A stretch of 64,000 nucleotides of DNA from the NCBI RefSeq assembly GCF_029867415.1, contig NC_081180.1, positions 150,770,630 to 150,834,629 of the forward strand. Reading direction: 5' to 3'. Position numbers and translations under genes: made by a program. Positions 49,994 to 59,970 of the stretch are shown here, one piece after another. The notes beneath the pieces were generated by a model, which was given only the letters and a program-made list of their open reading frames with translations, was not told the origin of the DNA and did no database searches. Source of the stretch: Vicia villosa (Eukaryota > Streptophyta > Magnoliopsida > Fabales > Fabaceae). Within the stretch, counting starts at the first letter, position 1. Every line of letters begins with the position of its first letter.

Positions 49994-50135
49994 ATGGGGA
50001 TTGGCTTTGCCTCAAACACATTTTTTAAAAATAGTCGGATGACTTAATAAGCTTAAAAAAATTGTAATGTACTGGATCGGATAAAAAGGTTGACAAATTT
50101 GAGATATGATATACTCGAAGGTCTTAGAAATAATC
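49994..50135. repeat. Flank repeat copy A
   Basis: Shares ATTGGCTTTGCCTCAAACAC, AAAAATAGTCGGATGACTTA, ATATGATATACTCGAAGGTC and CTTAGAAATAATC with copy B (53450-53515 plus 56738-56820). Confidence 0.88.
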
Positions 50136-50507
50136 GTCACGCCCTAACTTTGCGAGTGCCTAAGACCAGTTTCAACGGTCCGTTTTTCACAAGTTTTTCA
50201 CTTGGTTTTTCAGCTGACAAGATACTTTTTCATTTACATAGAGCTTCAGCTGGTCATCGATTAAACGAGATGCAACGTTCTTATTTTTTTTTATATTATA
50301 AAATTCAAACTAGCCGTTGAACAGCTAGTTCTTTTTTCTTTTTTTTTTTTCAACTTAATTTTTCAATTATAAATATAGTGTTTTAGGAAAAAAATTATCA
50401 ACACCAATTTTCATTCCCTTTCATTTTCTTTTAAATTTTAAGTTTCTCTCTCAAAATTTCATCCAAATTTTCATCTTTTTACTTCAACTTAAAATTGTTT
50501 AGGTCTA

Positions 50508-51535
50508 ATGAATCCTAATCATTTTCATTATCAACAAGCTATGTTCAATTTCATGCAAAATTATCAAAATCCTAATTCTCAAAATTCTCAAAATCCTAAT
50601 TCTCAAAATTCTCAAATTTCATCGGTGTCAACAAACCCCGCCATTTTTTTCCATCACCAAACAATCCAAATATGTTTCCTAACCCTCAAATGAATTCTAA
50701 TAGTATGGAATTTTTTCGTCATGAACCGATGTCCGGTTGTCAATTTCCACCGTTTTCTACTCAAGTTGGTGGTGAAACAGAAAAAAGTGTTGTCGTTAAA
50801 AAAAATCTCGAGAGCAATTTACAAGGGATGAGGATATACTTCTTATCCAATCATGGCTCAATGTTTCAAAGATCCAATTGTGGGAGTTGACCAAAAGGCT
50901 AAGAGTTTTTGGGTAAGAGTCGCTGCCAATTATAACCAGTATCGTGGACAATCGCGAGAAAAGTCAGGGGGACAATTAAAATGTCGATGGCATCGAATAA
51001 ATGGCTTGGTTCAAAAATTTGTTGGTTATTACAAGCAAGCTATTAATGGAAAGAAAAATGGGACATCAGAGAACGATATCATGGCCGTTGCACATGCTTT
51101 TTTTTCTCAGGATCAAGGTACAACATTCAATCTTGAGTACGCATGGCGACTGTTAAAAAATGAACCTAAAAATGGATGGGAGAATCGATTGGAAGTTCTT
51201 CAAAAATAACAAAGACTTCTGCTAGTGGGGCATCATCGGAGAACCCAGACACACCTTTAAGTTATGAGTTTAACTCTTCATCACCAATGGAGCGTCCAAT
51301 GGGACAAAAAGTAGCAAAAAGGAAGGGTAAGGCAAGTAAAATTTCAACTACTAAGCAAGATGAAAGGAATAAAAGAACAACGGCAATGGGAAGACTAGCG
51401 CAATGTAAGGAGGACGAGATAGAAGTCAAGGTAATTCAAATCATGATGAAAGACACTTCTACTATGAGCGATAGTCAACGAGATATTCATGAAAAATATT
51501 GTAATAAGATGAAAAAATATATGGAATGTAGTTAG
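50508..51535 (+). pseudogene. Harbinger Myb/SANT-like accessory protein, frameshifted
   Basis: It begins MNPNHFHYQQAMFNFMQNYQ with NPNSQNSQ repeats. The frame then changes near 50650-50690 (NPQMNSNSMEFFRH), near 50830-50860 (SWLNVSKDPIVGVDQKAKSF, WVRVAANYNQYRGQ, QLKCRWHRINGLVQKFVGYY) and again near 51180-51200 (TSASGASSENPDTPLSYEFN). The SANT/Myb-like trihelix block with an invariant Trp is the central part. In Harbinger elements this protein binds the ends and brings the transposase to the nucleus. At least three frameshifts make it non-functional. The tail is Lys-rich, with a likely coiled region. Confidence 0.8.
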
Positions 51536-51544
51536 TATCACTTA

Positions 51545-51712
51545 TGCAAAATGGTCATTAGTACCACTTTAATTTATCAACACCTATGTAAAATGGTCAT
51601 TAGTACCACTTTAATTTATCAACATCTATGTAAAATGGTCATTAGTACCACTTTAATTTATCAACATCTATGTAAAATGGTCATTAGTGCCACTTTAAGT
51701 TTTAATAAATAT
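51545..51712. repeat. 42-bp minisatellite, 4 units
   Basis: ATGGTCATTAGTACCACTTT landmarks start at 51551, 51593, 51635 and 51677, exactly 42 bp apart. The units are nearly identical. The array lies between the two Harbinger genes, in what should be the spacer or promoter of the transposase gene. Confidence 0.96.
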
Positions 51713-51829
51713 AATCGTTATTCAAACTAGCCGTTATTCAAACCATTATATATACTACCACTTATGTCATTTTTTTCTCATTCTCATCTTATTCTTCTCT
51801 CAATTTTCTCTCATTCTTTACTCACTAAA

Positions 51830-53138
51830 ATGGATTCAGACAATTCAGATAATTACGATCAAGAATTTTGGGAGTTGATTGAAGAAGAAATTATGGACGA
51901 TAGTGATGAAGAACAACAACTTCAGAATGAACGTCAATCTGGAAGTTCCTCTCGGCCAAAGAAAAGGACAACGGTAGATCGAGGTCGTGAAGAAGGGCAC
52001 AATCGATTATTCAACGACTACTTCTCGGAAAATCCAGTATACACAGATGTTCAATTCCGAAGAAGGTTCATAATGCATAGGCATGTATTTCTTCGAATTG
52101 TAGATGCCCTTGGAAATCATGATGAATATTTCCAAATGAGGGTTGATGCAACTGGTAAATGGGTCTTTCACCATTGCAGAAATGTACATCTGCTATTCGT
52201 ATGTTGGCGTATGGGTCTCCTGCTGACTCTGTAGACGAATATGTTTGAATCGGTGAAAGCACTTCAATTGAGTGCTTACAAAGATTCGTTCAGGGCGTGA
52301 ATGATGTATTTGGGGCTGAGTATTTGAGAAAGCCTAACAACACTGATGTTGAACATCTTTTACAAATGGGAGAGTCACGTGGCTTTCCAGGTATGTTGGG
52401 TTTCATTGATTGTATGCATTGGGAATGGAAAAATTGTCCTGTTGCATGGAAAGGACAGTATTGTCGAGGTGATCATGGTAAGCCCACAATCATGCTTGAA
52501 GCAGTGGCATCACAAGACTTATGTATCTGGCATGCTTTTTTTGGTATTGCAGGTTCAAACAATGACATTAATGTGTTAAACCAATCCAACTTGTTTAACG
52601 ATATTTTGGAAGGACATGCTCCCAATGTGCAATATACAATCAATGGGACATCATATAATATGGGGTATTATTTAGCAGATGGTATATATCTTGAGTGGGC
52701 TACATTTGTCAAGACCATTTCAATGCCACAGGGAGAAAAGAAAAAATTATTTGCTCAACATCAAGAATCAGCTAGAAAATATGTGGAGCGGGCATTTGGA
52801 GTGCTTCAATCTCGATTTGCAATTATACGTGGCCCAGCGCGTGCCTGGCACATGGAGACCCTCAAGTATACCATATATGCCTGCATCATATTGCACAACA
52901 TGATTGTGGAAGATAAACGTCATACATATGGAGGTAATTTTGATTACTCTTATGATAATGTGGATAACAACAACTCAACAATTCAACAACTGAAATATTT
53001 AGCGGTCCTCATTTGAATCTTGCAACAAGACTAAAAAGAAGAGCAAGTATTCGTGAAAAACAAGTTCATCGTCAACTTCAAGGAGATCTAGTCGAGTATG
53101 TTTGAGAACGTTTTGGACATGAAGATGATGAAATTTAA
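51830..53138 (+). pseudogene. PIF/Harbinger DDE transposase (HARBI1-like), frameshifted
   Basis: The start MDSDNSDNYDQEFWELIEEE gives an acidic N-terminus. NRLFNDYFSENPVYTDVQFR and RRRFIMHRHVFLRIVDAL are the helix-turn-helix region. A frameshift near 52155 and a TGA at about 52249 (VRIGES expected) interrupt it. From 52297 the catalytic domain is open: GFPGMLGFIDCMHWEWKNCP (first Asp), GIAGSNNDINVLNQSNLFND (second Asp) and SARKYVERAFGVLQSRFAI (Glu), plus MVHNM-like ILHNMIVEDKRH. Another frameshift near 52995 separates the C-terminus (RLKRRASIREKQVHRQLQ). The DDE residues are all present; only the frames are broken, suggesting recent loss. Confidence 0.88.
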
Positions 53139-53449
53139 GTTTGATTAATTATGTGATGTTATTTATTTTTATTGTTTTTAATTATATGTCATGTATTTGA
53201 GATTAATTTTAATCATCATTTTAAATTATAAGTTAAATTTGAATTTTATTTATTTTATATCAATTTTAATTTAAATAATTAAAATTATTATTTTAAATAA
53301 TATAAAATTTAATATGAATAAAATATTCATTTATAAAGTAAAGTTGTGGGACCCAATATGAGTTTTTCAGAGATGCACCATTGGAGTGAAAAATTAATTG
53401 AGTTGCTTCAAACTGACGTGGCTTAATAGATCCCACAAAGAATCCAAAA

Positions 53450-53517
53450 ATGGGAATTGGCTTTGCCTCAAACACCTTTTTTAAAAATAGTCGGATGACT
53501 TAAGAAACTTTAAAAAA
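53450..53517. repeat. Flank repeat copy B, left part
   Basis: Same text as copy A up to ACTTTAAAAAA, where the second MULE is inserted. It continues at 56738. Confidence 0.85.
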
Positions 53518-53582
53518 GAAAATTTCTTTAGCCACCTCCCTATGGGGGTCACCCCCAGCGAAAATCCCAAAATACCCCTGCT

Positions 53583-53735
53583 TCGGAAATGAACTTCCGA
53601 AGCGCTTTTTTTTTTAAAAAAATTTCCATAATTCGGAAGTGCATCTCCGAAAACACTTCATGGGGGGTGTCTTCGGAGATGAACTTCCGAAAACACCTCA
53701 TGGGGGGTGAATTCGGAAGTTCATTTCCGAATTAT
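53583..53735. repeat. Left TIR palindromes
   Basis: Four imperfect palindromes of the form TTCGGAAATGAACTTCCGAA at about 53583, 53634, 53671 and 53711, some with GGAGATG or GTGCATC variants. Confidence 0.93.
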
Positions 53736-53959
53736 GCAGAAACTGTGTTTTTTTTTTATGTTTTATCTAAAACAGTCTCGCATTTTGAATTAAACGTAAA
53801 CGTCAAATAAAATAAGCAATAAATAAGCTGAAAATACTAATATGATAAATAAACAAAAAAAAATACTAATCCGATGAAAATAATATATACAAACCGAAAC
53901 AAATAAAAATAGTATGCTAAAGATACAATCCGAAAACAAAAAATAAATAAACCCGACCA

Positions 53960-56033
53960 CTACTGGGTGTGCCTAACCCTCTCACCCTGGGCCCTCCTTT
54001 GCCGCCTGTACCCCGCCGCACAGCCTGCATCAGTGACGATCATCTCCATCACGGCGACTGCATCTGGACCGCCCTGCTGAACGACACCTCGATCCAACGC
54101 GTCCCGCCCAAGCATCTCTATCCGCTGGCAGATCGGCAGAAGATCAATGGCGTGGTCATCCTCGGCCTACTGGTTCTCTAGGATCTCCTCATGTGCTGGC
54201 CTAGGAGCGCCGGGAACGTCAGGACTCAGCAGAGGATGTGACACCCGATAGAACCATGTGACGTATCCCTCCTCACTGTGCCAGTCCTGTGTGACCCGAG
54301 TGAGACGGTACTCCTGCGGTACCACATGATGCTGCCAGTCCTCCCATATGGCAGTGAGCTGCACTCGGGTCACTGTGTCGGGAGCAGCCTCAAAGGGTGA
54401 CCTGGGTATCCGCTGCACAAATCCGAACTGACGCATGCACCGCTCAGGGAGATAGCAGACCATGATGGTAGTCCCGCATGCCAGCCAGCCTGAATATAGA
54501 GCAATGCCGTCAAAGGGGACAATCTGAGCGTAGTCGGTGAATGGCCTCCAGGTGACGTCGTCGTGCATCGTGCGGTCCAGGTACAGACGGTATGGTCCCA
54601 CCGCATCGTTCCCCCTCTGGAGAGCGTATCTGGCGACCCTGGGCATGGCGTCCACGTACGCAGGATCGATGTGAAAGTCGTGGATGCGGGAGAAGTAGGA
54701 GATGATCCAGCTCTGAAACAGAAACACGATAATGTATTAAAAATAAATACGAAACATAAATAAATAAATAAATACGATAATGTGTTAAAATAAAACGTAC
54801 CGTAAGCAGTGTGCAGGATCCGACCAACTGCCTCGTCCTCCAGTTGGAGGCCTCATTCAGCTTCTGGTAGAGATATGCCAGAGTAGTTGTCCCCCAGTTC
54901 CACTGGTGAACGGTATCCAGGTCCATGAAGTAGAGGAGGTAGGTCACGTCGACGTACCTGGCACTCTTATCCACAAAGCATGCAGCGCCTACCACATGCA
55001 TGTACCAGCACCGCAGAGCGCAGCCGCGGTGATACTCTGTGAATAGCTCGTCACCCTCACCCTCAGCCTCGGCAGCCGCGTCCAGGTGGTGCTCAAAATA
55101 AGTGCTCAGTGTGGTGAACCGGACATGAGGCCCATATGTCGTGACGCACTCAAAGTGAGCAACCTCGTGCTCCATGCCCAAATAGAGCGTCATCCACTCA
55201 ATAGCCTCGACCCTCTGGATCCGGGAGTGGTGCAACAGTGGCCCCCTAATAGGCAGGTGGAGAAGACACTGCACGTCGTGCAAGGTGATCGTCATCTCCC
55301 CAACCGGCAGGTGGAAAGAGGACGTCTCCTTGTGCCAGCGCTCCACAAATGCCCCCTGCATGCCGGTGCTGATGGTGGTGTAACCCGTCATGCAGAGCCC
55401 GCAAAGCCCTGAACCTCGCACATGGTCGTTAAACCACTCAGCTGTTGGTTTAAACAGACTAAATATCTTCCGAGCGCGGTTCACCATTTTCAACGGCTCT
55501 TGCTCCTGTTGAAAAAAAAACAAATAAACGACATATATTAAATAAGCGACATATATTAAATAAGCGACAAATAAACGGTTAAACTATAAAAAATGGTGAC
55601 AATTAAACGGTTAAATTAAAAAAAATACCTCTCCCTCCCAGATCCGTCAAGCGACGTGATCGTGGTAGTGAATCAGCACAGAGGTGTCAAAGGGCCCTCC
55701 CGGATAGCTGTCCTCCTGCTCATCCTCCTCCCCGGCTGGAGGATCAACATCCGGTACCCCCTCCGGCTCGTGGTAAGTCACTGCCGCCACCTCCTCCTCC
55801 TCCTCCTCCTCCTCCTCCTCTCGCTGGCGGGAAGAAGATGCCCGAGCCAGCCGACTCCTAGATCCTGAACCAGATGTACCCTCTCCCACGTCCACGGGAA
55901 CTCGCACACGGCGTCCCCGGACCTGCCCCCGTCCCTGGGTCGACGCCAGCTGCGCAGCCGCCCGCTCGCGTCTAGCCGACGCAGTCTGGGACTCTCTCCT
56001 CTGTCTGATGCGTGCTGGTTGGTTGCCTGACAT
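53960..56033 (-). pseudogene. PMD (plant mobile domain, MAIN-like) gene, 3 exons, two premature stops
   Basis: Exons 56033-55629, 55505-54801 and 54712-53960 join with GT-AG introns, all in phase 0, to about 620 codons. The N-terminus (MSGNQPARIRQRRESQTASA) is Arg-rich, then a poly-Glu run of ten and PGGPFDTSVLIHYHDHVA. Exon 2 is the PMD domain: GLCGLCMTGYTTISTGMQGA, ERWHKETSSFHLPVGEMTIT, LHDVQCLLHLPIRGPLL. Exon 3 continues with YVDAMPRVARYAL and SGWLACGTTIMVCYLPERCM. In-frame stops at about codons 129 (55647-55649) and 552 (54167-54169) interrupt an otherwise clean frame; reading resumes after each (RIWEGE; AEDDHAIDLLPICQRIEMLG). The domain function is unsettled in the family; it lacks phosphatase motifs. 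Confidence 0.85.
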
Positions 56034-56105
56034 GTTCCTGTAAACAATCGAAATCAATTAATATGCGAGGCAAATGAAAAAACAAAAAAAAATGAACTTC
56101 TGGTA

Positions 56106-56175
56106 CAGTTCGGAAGTTCATTTCCGAAAACTGGGATGGAGGTGTTTTCGGAAATGAACTTCCGAAACACCCCTG
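56106..56175. repeat. Internal palindrome pair upstream of PMD
   Basis: TTCGGAAGTTCATTTCCGAA and TTCGGAAATGAACTTCCGAA lie about 37 bp apart, in the likely 5-prime region of the PMD gene (minus strand). Confidence 0.9.
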
Positions 56176-56529
56176 CGCAGACCTTCAATACAGCCTCCAA
56201 TGGCAGACCCAAAAAACCTAAACCAAAACTACTTTTATGCCTACTAAACATCCTAATATCAGTACTAACCTATCTTAATGTGATTTTTTCAGTTTCTAAA
56301 CACCCTATTAGAGTTTATTCAAATAGATCTAAAACTTGAAAAAACAATGATAAACTTACCAATTAGTGTTTGATGATGAGTTTGGTTGAGTTTGGAAGAA
56401 GAGTTTGGCTACTTCACACTTGCTTTTGCAGATTTTTTGCAGAGAGTTTGAGTTTGGATGTGTTTGATGATGATTAGGGTAAATGATTAGGGGGAGGGGG
56501 GCTGTTTTGCTTAATCTGCAAAACGCGCA

Positions 56530-56680
56530 TTATTTCGGAAGTTCATTTCCGAAATGCTGTTTTCGGAAATGAACTTCCGAAATAAGACAATTTTTTTAAA
56601 AAAAAAGCGCTTTCGGAGATGCATCTCCGAAAACACATTTTTCTTGCATTTCGGAAATGCATTTCCGAAGTTAGGGGTAG
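56530..56680. repeat. Right TIR palindromes
   Basis: Four more palindromes at about 56535, 56561, 56611 and 56650, mirroring those of the left end. Confidence 0.93.
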
Positions 56681-56737
56681 TTTGGGTTTTTCACCAGAGG
56701 TGACCAAGAAGACATGGGGGTTGATAAAGAAATTTTC

Positions 56738-57195
56738 TTAAAAAATTGCAATGTAATGGATCAGATAAAAAGGGTGAACAACTTTAAGATATGATACACT
56801 CGAAGGTCTTAGAAATAATCCTAAGAATTCATGAAAAATCACAAAACGTCTTAATGATGAAAAATACACACTACTTTTACAACTATTCGTGACCATCCCA
56901 TATTCTCTTATGGTTGGCTTTGATAATGAGATGATCAATCATAACTTCAAAAGACTCCCCGGACAGATAAATTTATTTAAAGATTCTTCACGTTTTAAAA
57001 CAAAAACAAAGAAGAGACTTTGTTATATACATGACCCCAAGAAAGAAGAGTAAGGATACCACAAAGCCCACGTGCACACTTATGCTAGTGTTTGTTACTA
57101 GAGATAGGTAATTAGTGTGACATAACTTTAAACAACAAAAGACTTTCTACCTTTCATTCTAGAAACTAAACTCTATTATTATACTTTTCGTGAAT
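56738..57195. other. Flank repeat copy B, right part, and spacer
   Basis: 56738-56820 continues copy B (TTGCAATGTAATGGATCAGA, ATATGATACACTCGAAGGTC). The rest is AT-rich with no recognisable gene. Confidence 0.7.
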
Positions 57196-57721
57196 CTATA
57201 TACTAGGGGTGGACAAGCGGTCAGGTAGGGTCGGATTCGGGCCCAAAACACCAATCCGGCCCAACCCTCGGGTGACAAAGTTTGGCCCATATCAATCCTA
57301 CATTTGTACCGGTTATGTTCGGGTTCGGTTTCATCCGGATCGGGTAACTGGGCCGGGTAAATTCGGATATCAACTGTTGTTGGCCCAATTCAAAATCTAG
57401 GCCAAATAACAAAATCCAATAGTTTTTTTTCTAATTTTTTTTATTCAGATTAAAAATCTATCTATAATTGTTAAATTGGGCCTTATTTGTTTCACATATC
57501 TATTGTTAAATTTTAAGATGAATGTGGGCCTTATCTTTACAATAATTTACTTAAAAAAATTGCCATAAACATTTGAATTCAGACTTGACATTCTGATTAA
57601 ATTCAAATTCACCATAGTCTTTGATTTCACATAATTTAAAACTGAACCAAATTCTGCTGCATCAAGTTCAAGCAACAAAAATTATCTAACATCAAGTTCA
57701 TTACAATTTAACAAATAAGCT

Positions 57722-58588
57722 TCACAAGCTACATAATAACACAATCAACATAACTTCCAATTCATGTCCATCATCACAACTTCCTGGTCCAGCATCAAAT
57801 TCCTTCCTCTTTCCCTTTAAGACAAGCTCCTTCTTCTAAACATTGAATAAATCTTAACCAAAACAAATTTAAATTAATTTTAGTTCAAAGGGAATAAACT
57901 GCACTAATCCATATAAAAAATAACACCACTTTAATCTTATTAGAAGATCACTGTATTAAATATATATTTGCAGTACTAAAAGGTCCACTAAGATAGTGAC
58001 TAACTCACTAACATGTACTGGTGGAGGGATTAACCAAATTGATCAGCACAACATCATGCTAACCCAAGCCATTGTTTAGTATCAAAACTCTTACTAAAAA
58101 AAGTGCTTAATAATAATAATGCAATGTTTAGTATCAAAACTCCTACTAAAAAAAGTGCTTAATAATAATAATGCAACTTTCCTGTTTTTAATGCACATGA
58201 TACCTATCTAGAAACATCTCCTATTGGGAATTAAGCTGGCAAGGATCCACAAGATCACAAATATGTACATAGTTAATGTAATATACCTGTTTGATGTCTT
58301 CAAGATTGAGATCCAAGTAGTAAGAGTCTGAGAACTCGTCAATTTCTTCTTGTAACTTCATCTTGGTCTCTTAAGATAGGAAGAGGAAGTATCTTTCAAA
58401 GGAAACAGTGAAAGCAACGTACAATCAGAAGAGCTTTACATCATTAAGTAAGTCTATATTCAGTCAGAAACTCACTTCGGCTGTAGGCGGATGAGCTTCT
58501 TTTATGCATAGCAATCTAGCTTCTTTTGCAGCCAATACAACTTTCTTTTTCAAGCAGATATCTAAGAGAGATAGCCTTGGCTGTCTGC
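57722..58588 (-). pseudogene. Captured multi-exon gene fragment inside hAT
   Basis: Three minus-strand coding blocks with splice signals and matching phase 0 joins. Exon up to 58588-58476: QPRLSLLDICLKKKVVLAAK, EARLLCIKEAHPPTAE, then GTGAG. Exon 58367-58287: TKMKLQEEIDEFSDSYYLDL, NLEDIKQ, then GTATA. Exon 57835-57722: KKELVLKGKRKEFDAG, PGSCDDGHELEVML and a stop. The frame is clean and typically exonic. I do not recognise the protein; it does not look like transposase. Acquisition from a host gene is inferred from splicing and from lying within the TIRs. The exact acceptor of the first block is unclear. Confidence 0.55.
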
Positions 58589-59254
58589 TGCAATACAGAG
58601 TAAGCACAGTTTGGTTAACTAATGCAATCAGATTGGTTAGTCAATAGATTAAGCACAGTTTTTATTTTCATAGTTAATAGTTAATACTGTAGTTAAATGC
58701 AGTAGAGAGCCTATGAACTTGTAACAGAAGTGAGAAATACAATTTATTTTAACTCTCTTCACCTTCTCTTTTCACACGTAATGAAAAATAACAAAGGTAC
58801 ACATTCTTACTAAAACTAGCATTCAACATATTAACTTAGCAATTTCATACTTTTGTAAGTATTTCAACATAAGCATGAAAATACCAAAAATGAAGATCCT
58901 CCCCTCAAGCAACCTACTATTTGTTAAGAAGAAATCAACCAATAGGTTTTAACTCATTGAGCCTGGCTGTGGTTATGGTCTACAATTATATCGAACCAAA
59001 CTAACATTTTTAATATGGATAAGCTAAAATTATGGAGTAATCTATGTTTCAAAATTGAGAGCCGAACCAAGCTGGGCATTTTAAGATTAACGATCAATAT
59101 GGAAAACATACAATGTTCAAGGAAGCATGTTTATAAACTGAAAAGTGTTAATGAGGTTATGACTAAAAGCATCATATGAATATTTCATTCAGCAAATCAA
59201 ATTTAAATACAGGGAACTTCAAATATATCAGTAGTAAAAAAGACAAGGGCCCAC

Positions 59255-59357
59255 CTTTGGAACTCTCTGTGATTTCTTCTAGTTTTGGTATCAGGTCTTT
59301 ACTCTCTTTCACAAGAGCTTCAATTTTTGATGAGTCTCGCATCGGATGAGATATTGC
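59255..59357 (-). pseudogene. Further exon-like block inside hAT
   Basis: A TTTCAG acceptor precedes AISHPMRDSSKIEALVKESK, DLIPKLEEITESSK, then a GTGGG donor (103 nt, phase 1 at the end). Charged and helical. Its phase does not chain directly with the block at 58588, so an intermediate exon is missing or it belongs to another gene. Confidence 0.4.
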
Positions 59358-59497
59358 CTGAAAATAATTCAAAGAACATTCAGTGTGATAAATCATGCAT
59401 TATACATGTCAAGGGAATGAGGTATCAATACCATAGTGTCTGTTATTTAAACTACAACAGCAGCATCACAAACAACAGCAACATTAGCCATAGTGAT

Positions 59498-59580
59498 GGT
59501 TGTGCAGGGATTCTTTTGATATTCTTTCAAAAGGTGTTGGTTGTGCAGGACTATTTTTGATATTCTTTCAAAAAGTGTTG
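59498..59580. repeat. About 41-bp tandem duplication
   Basis: GGTTGTGCAGG, then TTTTGATATTCTTTCAAAA and GTGTTG, repeated twice. Confidence 0.8.
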
Positions 59581-59671
59581 ATTGTGTTAATGTCGGCTTC
59601 AAAAAAACGAGTCATCCATGACTCCAAAAAAAGTAGCTGCAAATATCATACAAAACATTAGAAATAACACA

Positions 59672-59900
59672 TACATTAAAGCACCAATATTTGAAGCAGA
59701 ATCAAATAAATTCAATAAGTCTCAATTCAATAAGCAGAATCACATACATTAAAGCACCAATATTTGAAGCAGAAGCAGAATCATATATGTCTCAATTCAT
59801 GTTACTTTCAAGGGTCATACATTAAAGCACCAATATTTAAAGCAGAAGCAGAATCATATATGTCTCAATATTTAAAGCAGAAGCAGAATCAAATAGTGTC
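59672..59900. repeat. About 73-bp tandem repeat, 3 units
   Basis: ACATTAAAGCACCAATATTT landmarks are at 59672, 59746 and 59819, with AAGCAGAAGCAGAATCA in each unit. Lies just downstream of the transposase stop. Confidence 0.88.
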
Positions 59901-59970
59901 ATGATATATAGTCTTTTCACATATAGATGTCAACCAGTATTGAAGCAGTAAATTCAACCTCAAAAAGTGT

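Larger units (their letters stand above)
50136..53450 (+). mobile_element. PIF/Harbinger DNA transposon with both genes, inactive
   Basis: Two plus-strand genes typical of Harbinger elements: a Myb/SANT-like DNA-binding protein (50508-51535) and a DDE transposase (51830-53138). Terminal repeats could not be defined with confidence; GGGAATTGGCTTTGCCTC at the right may be the right end. The element lies between two copies of a flank repeat. Confidence 0.75.
53518..56737 (-). mobile_element. Compact MULE (3220 bp) carrying a PMD gene, with A-rich TSD
   Basis: The ends GAAAATTTCTTTAGCCACC and GGTTGATAAAGAAATTTTC are inverse to each other, and similarity continues for roughly 100 bp per side. TTAAAAAA flanks both sides (53510-53517 and 56738-56745), an 8-9 bp target duplication as expected of Mutator-like elements. 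Comparison with repeat copy A shows the uninterrupted target. The only gene is PMD, minus strand. No mudrA-like transposase. Confidence 0.85.

Noticed and set aside
51538..51712. CRISPR-like regular repeats
   Set aside because: The units are directly adjacent with no unique spacers; a plant minisatellite.
54510..55523. Serine/threonine protein phosphatase 7 long-form homologue
   Set aside because: Common automated name for PMD proteins. No GDxHG, GDxxDRG or GNHE phosphatase motifs are present.
55656..55868. Leu-run open frame on the plus strand
   Set aside because: Antisense shadow of the poly-Glu segment in the PMD gene.
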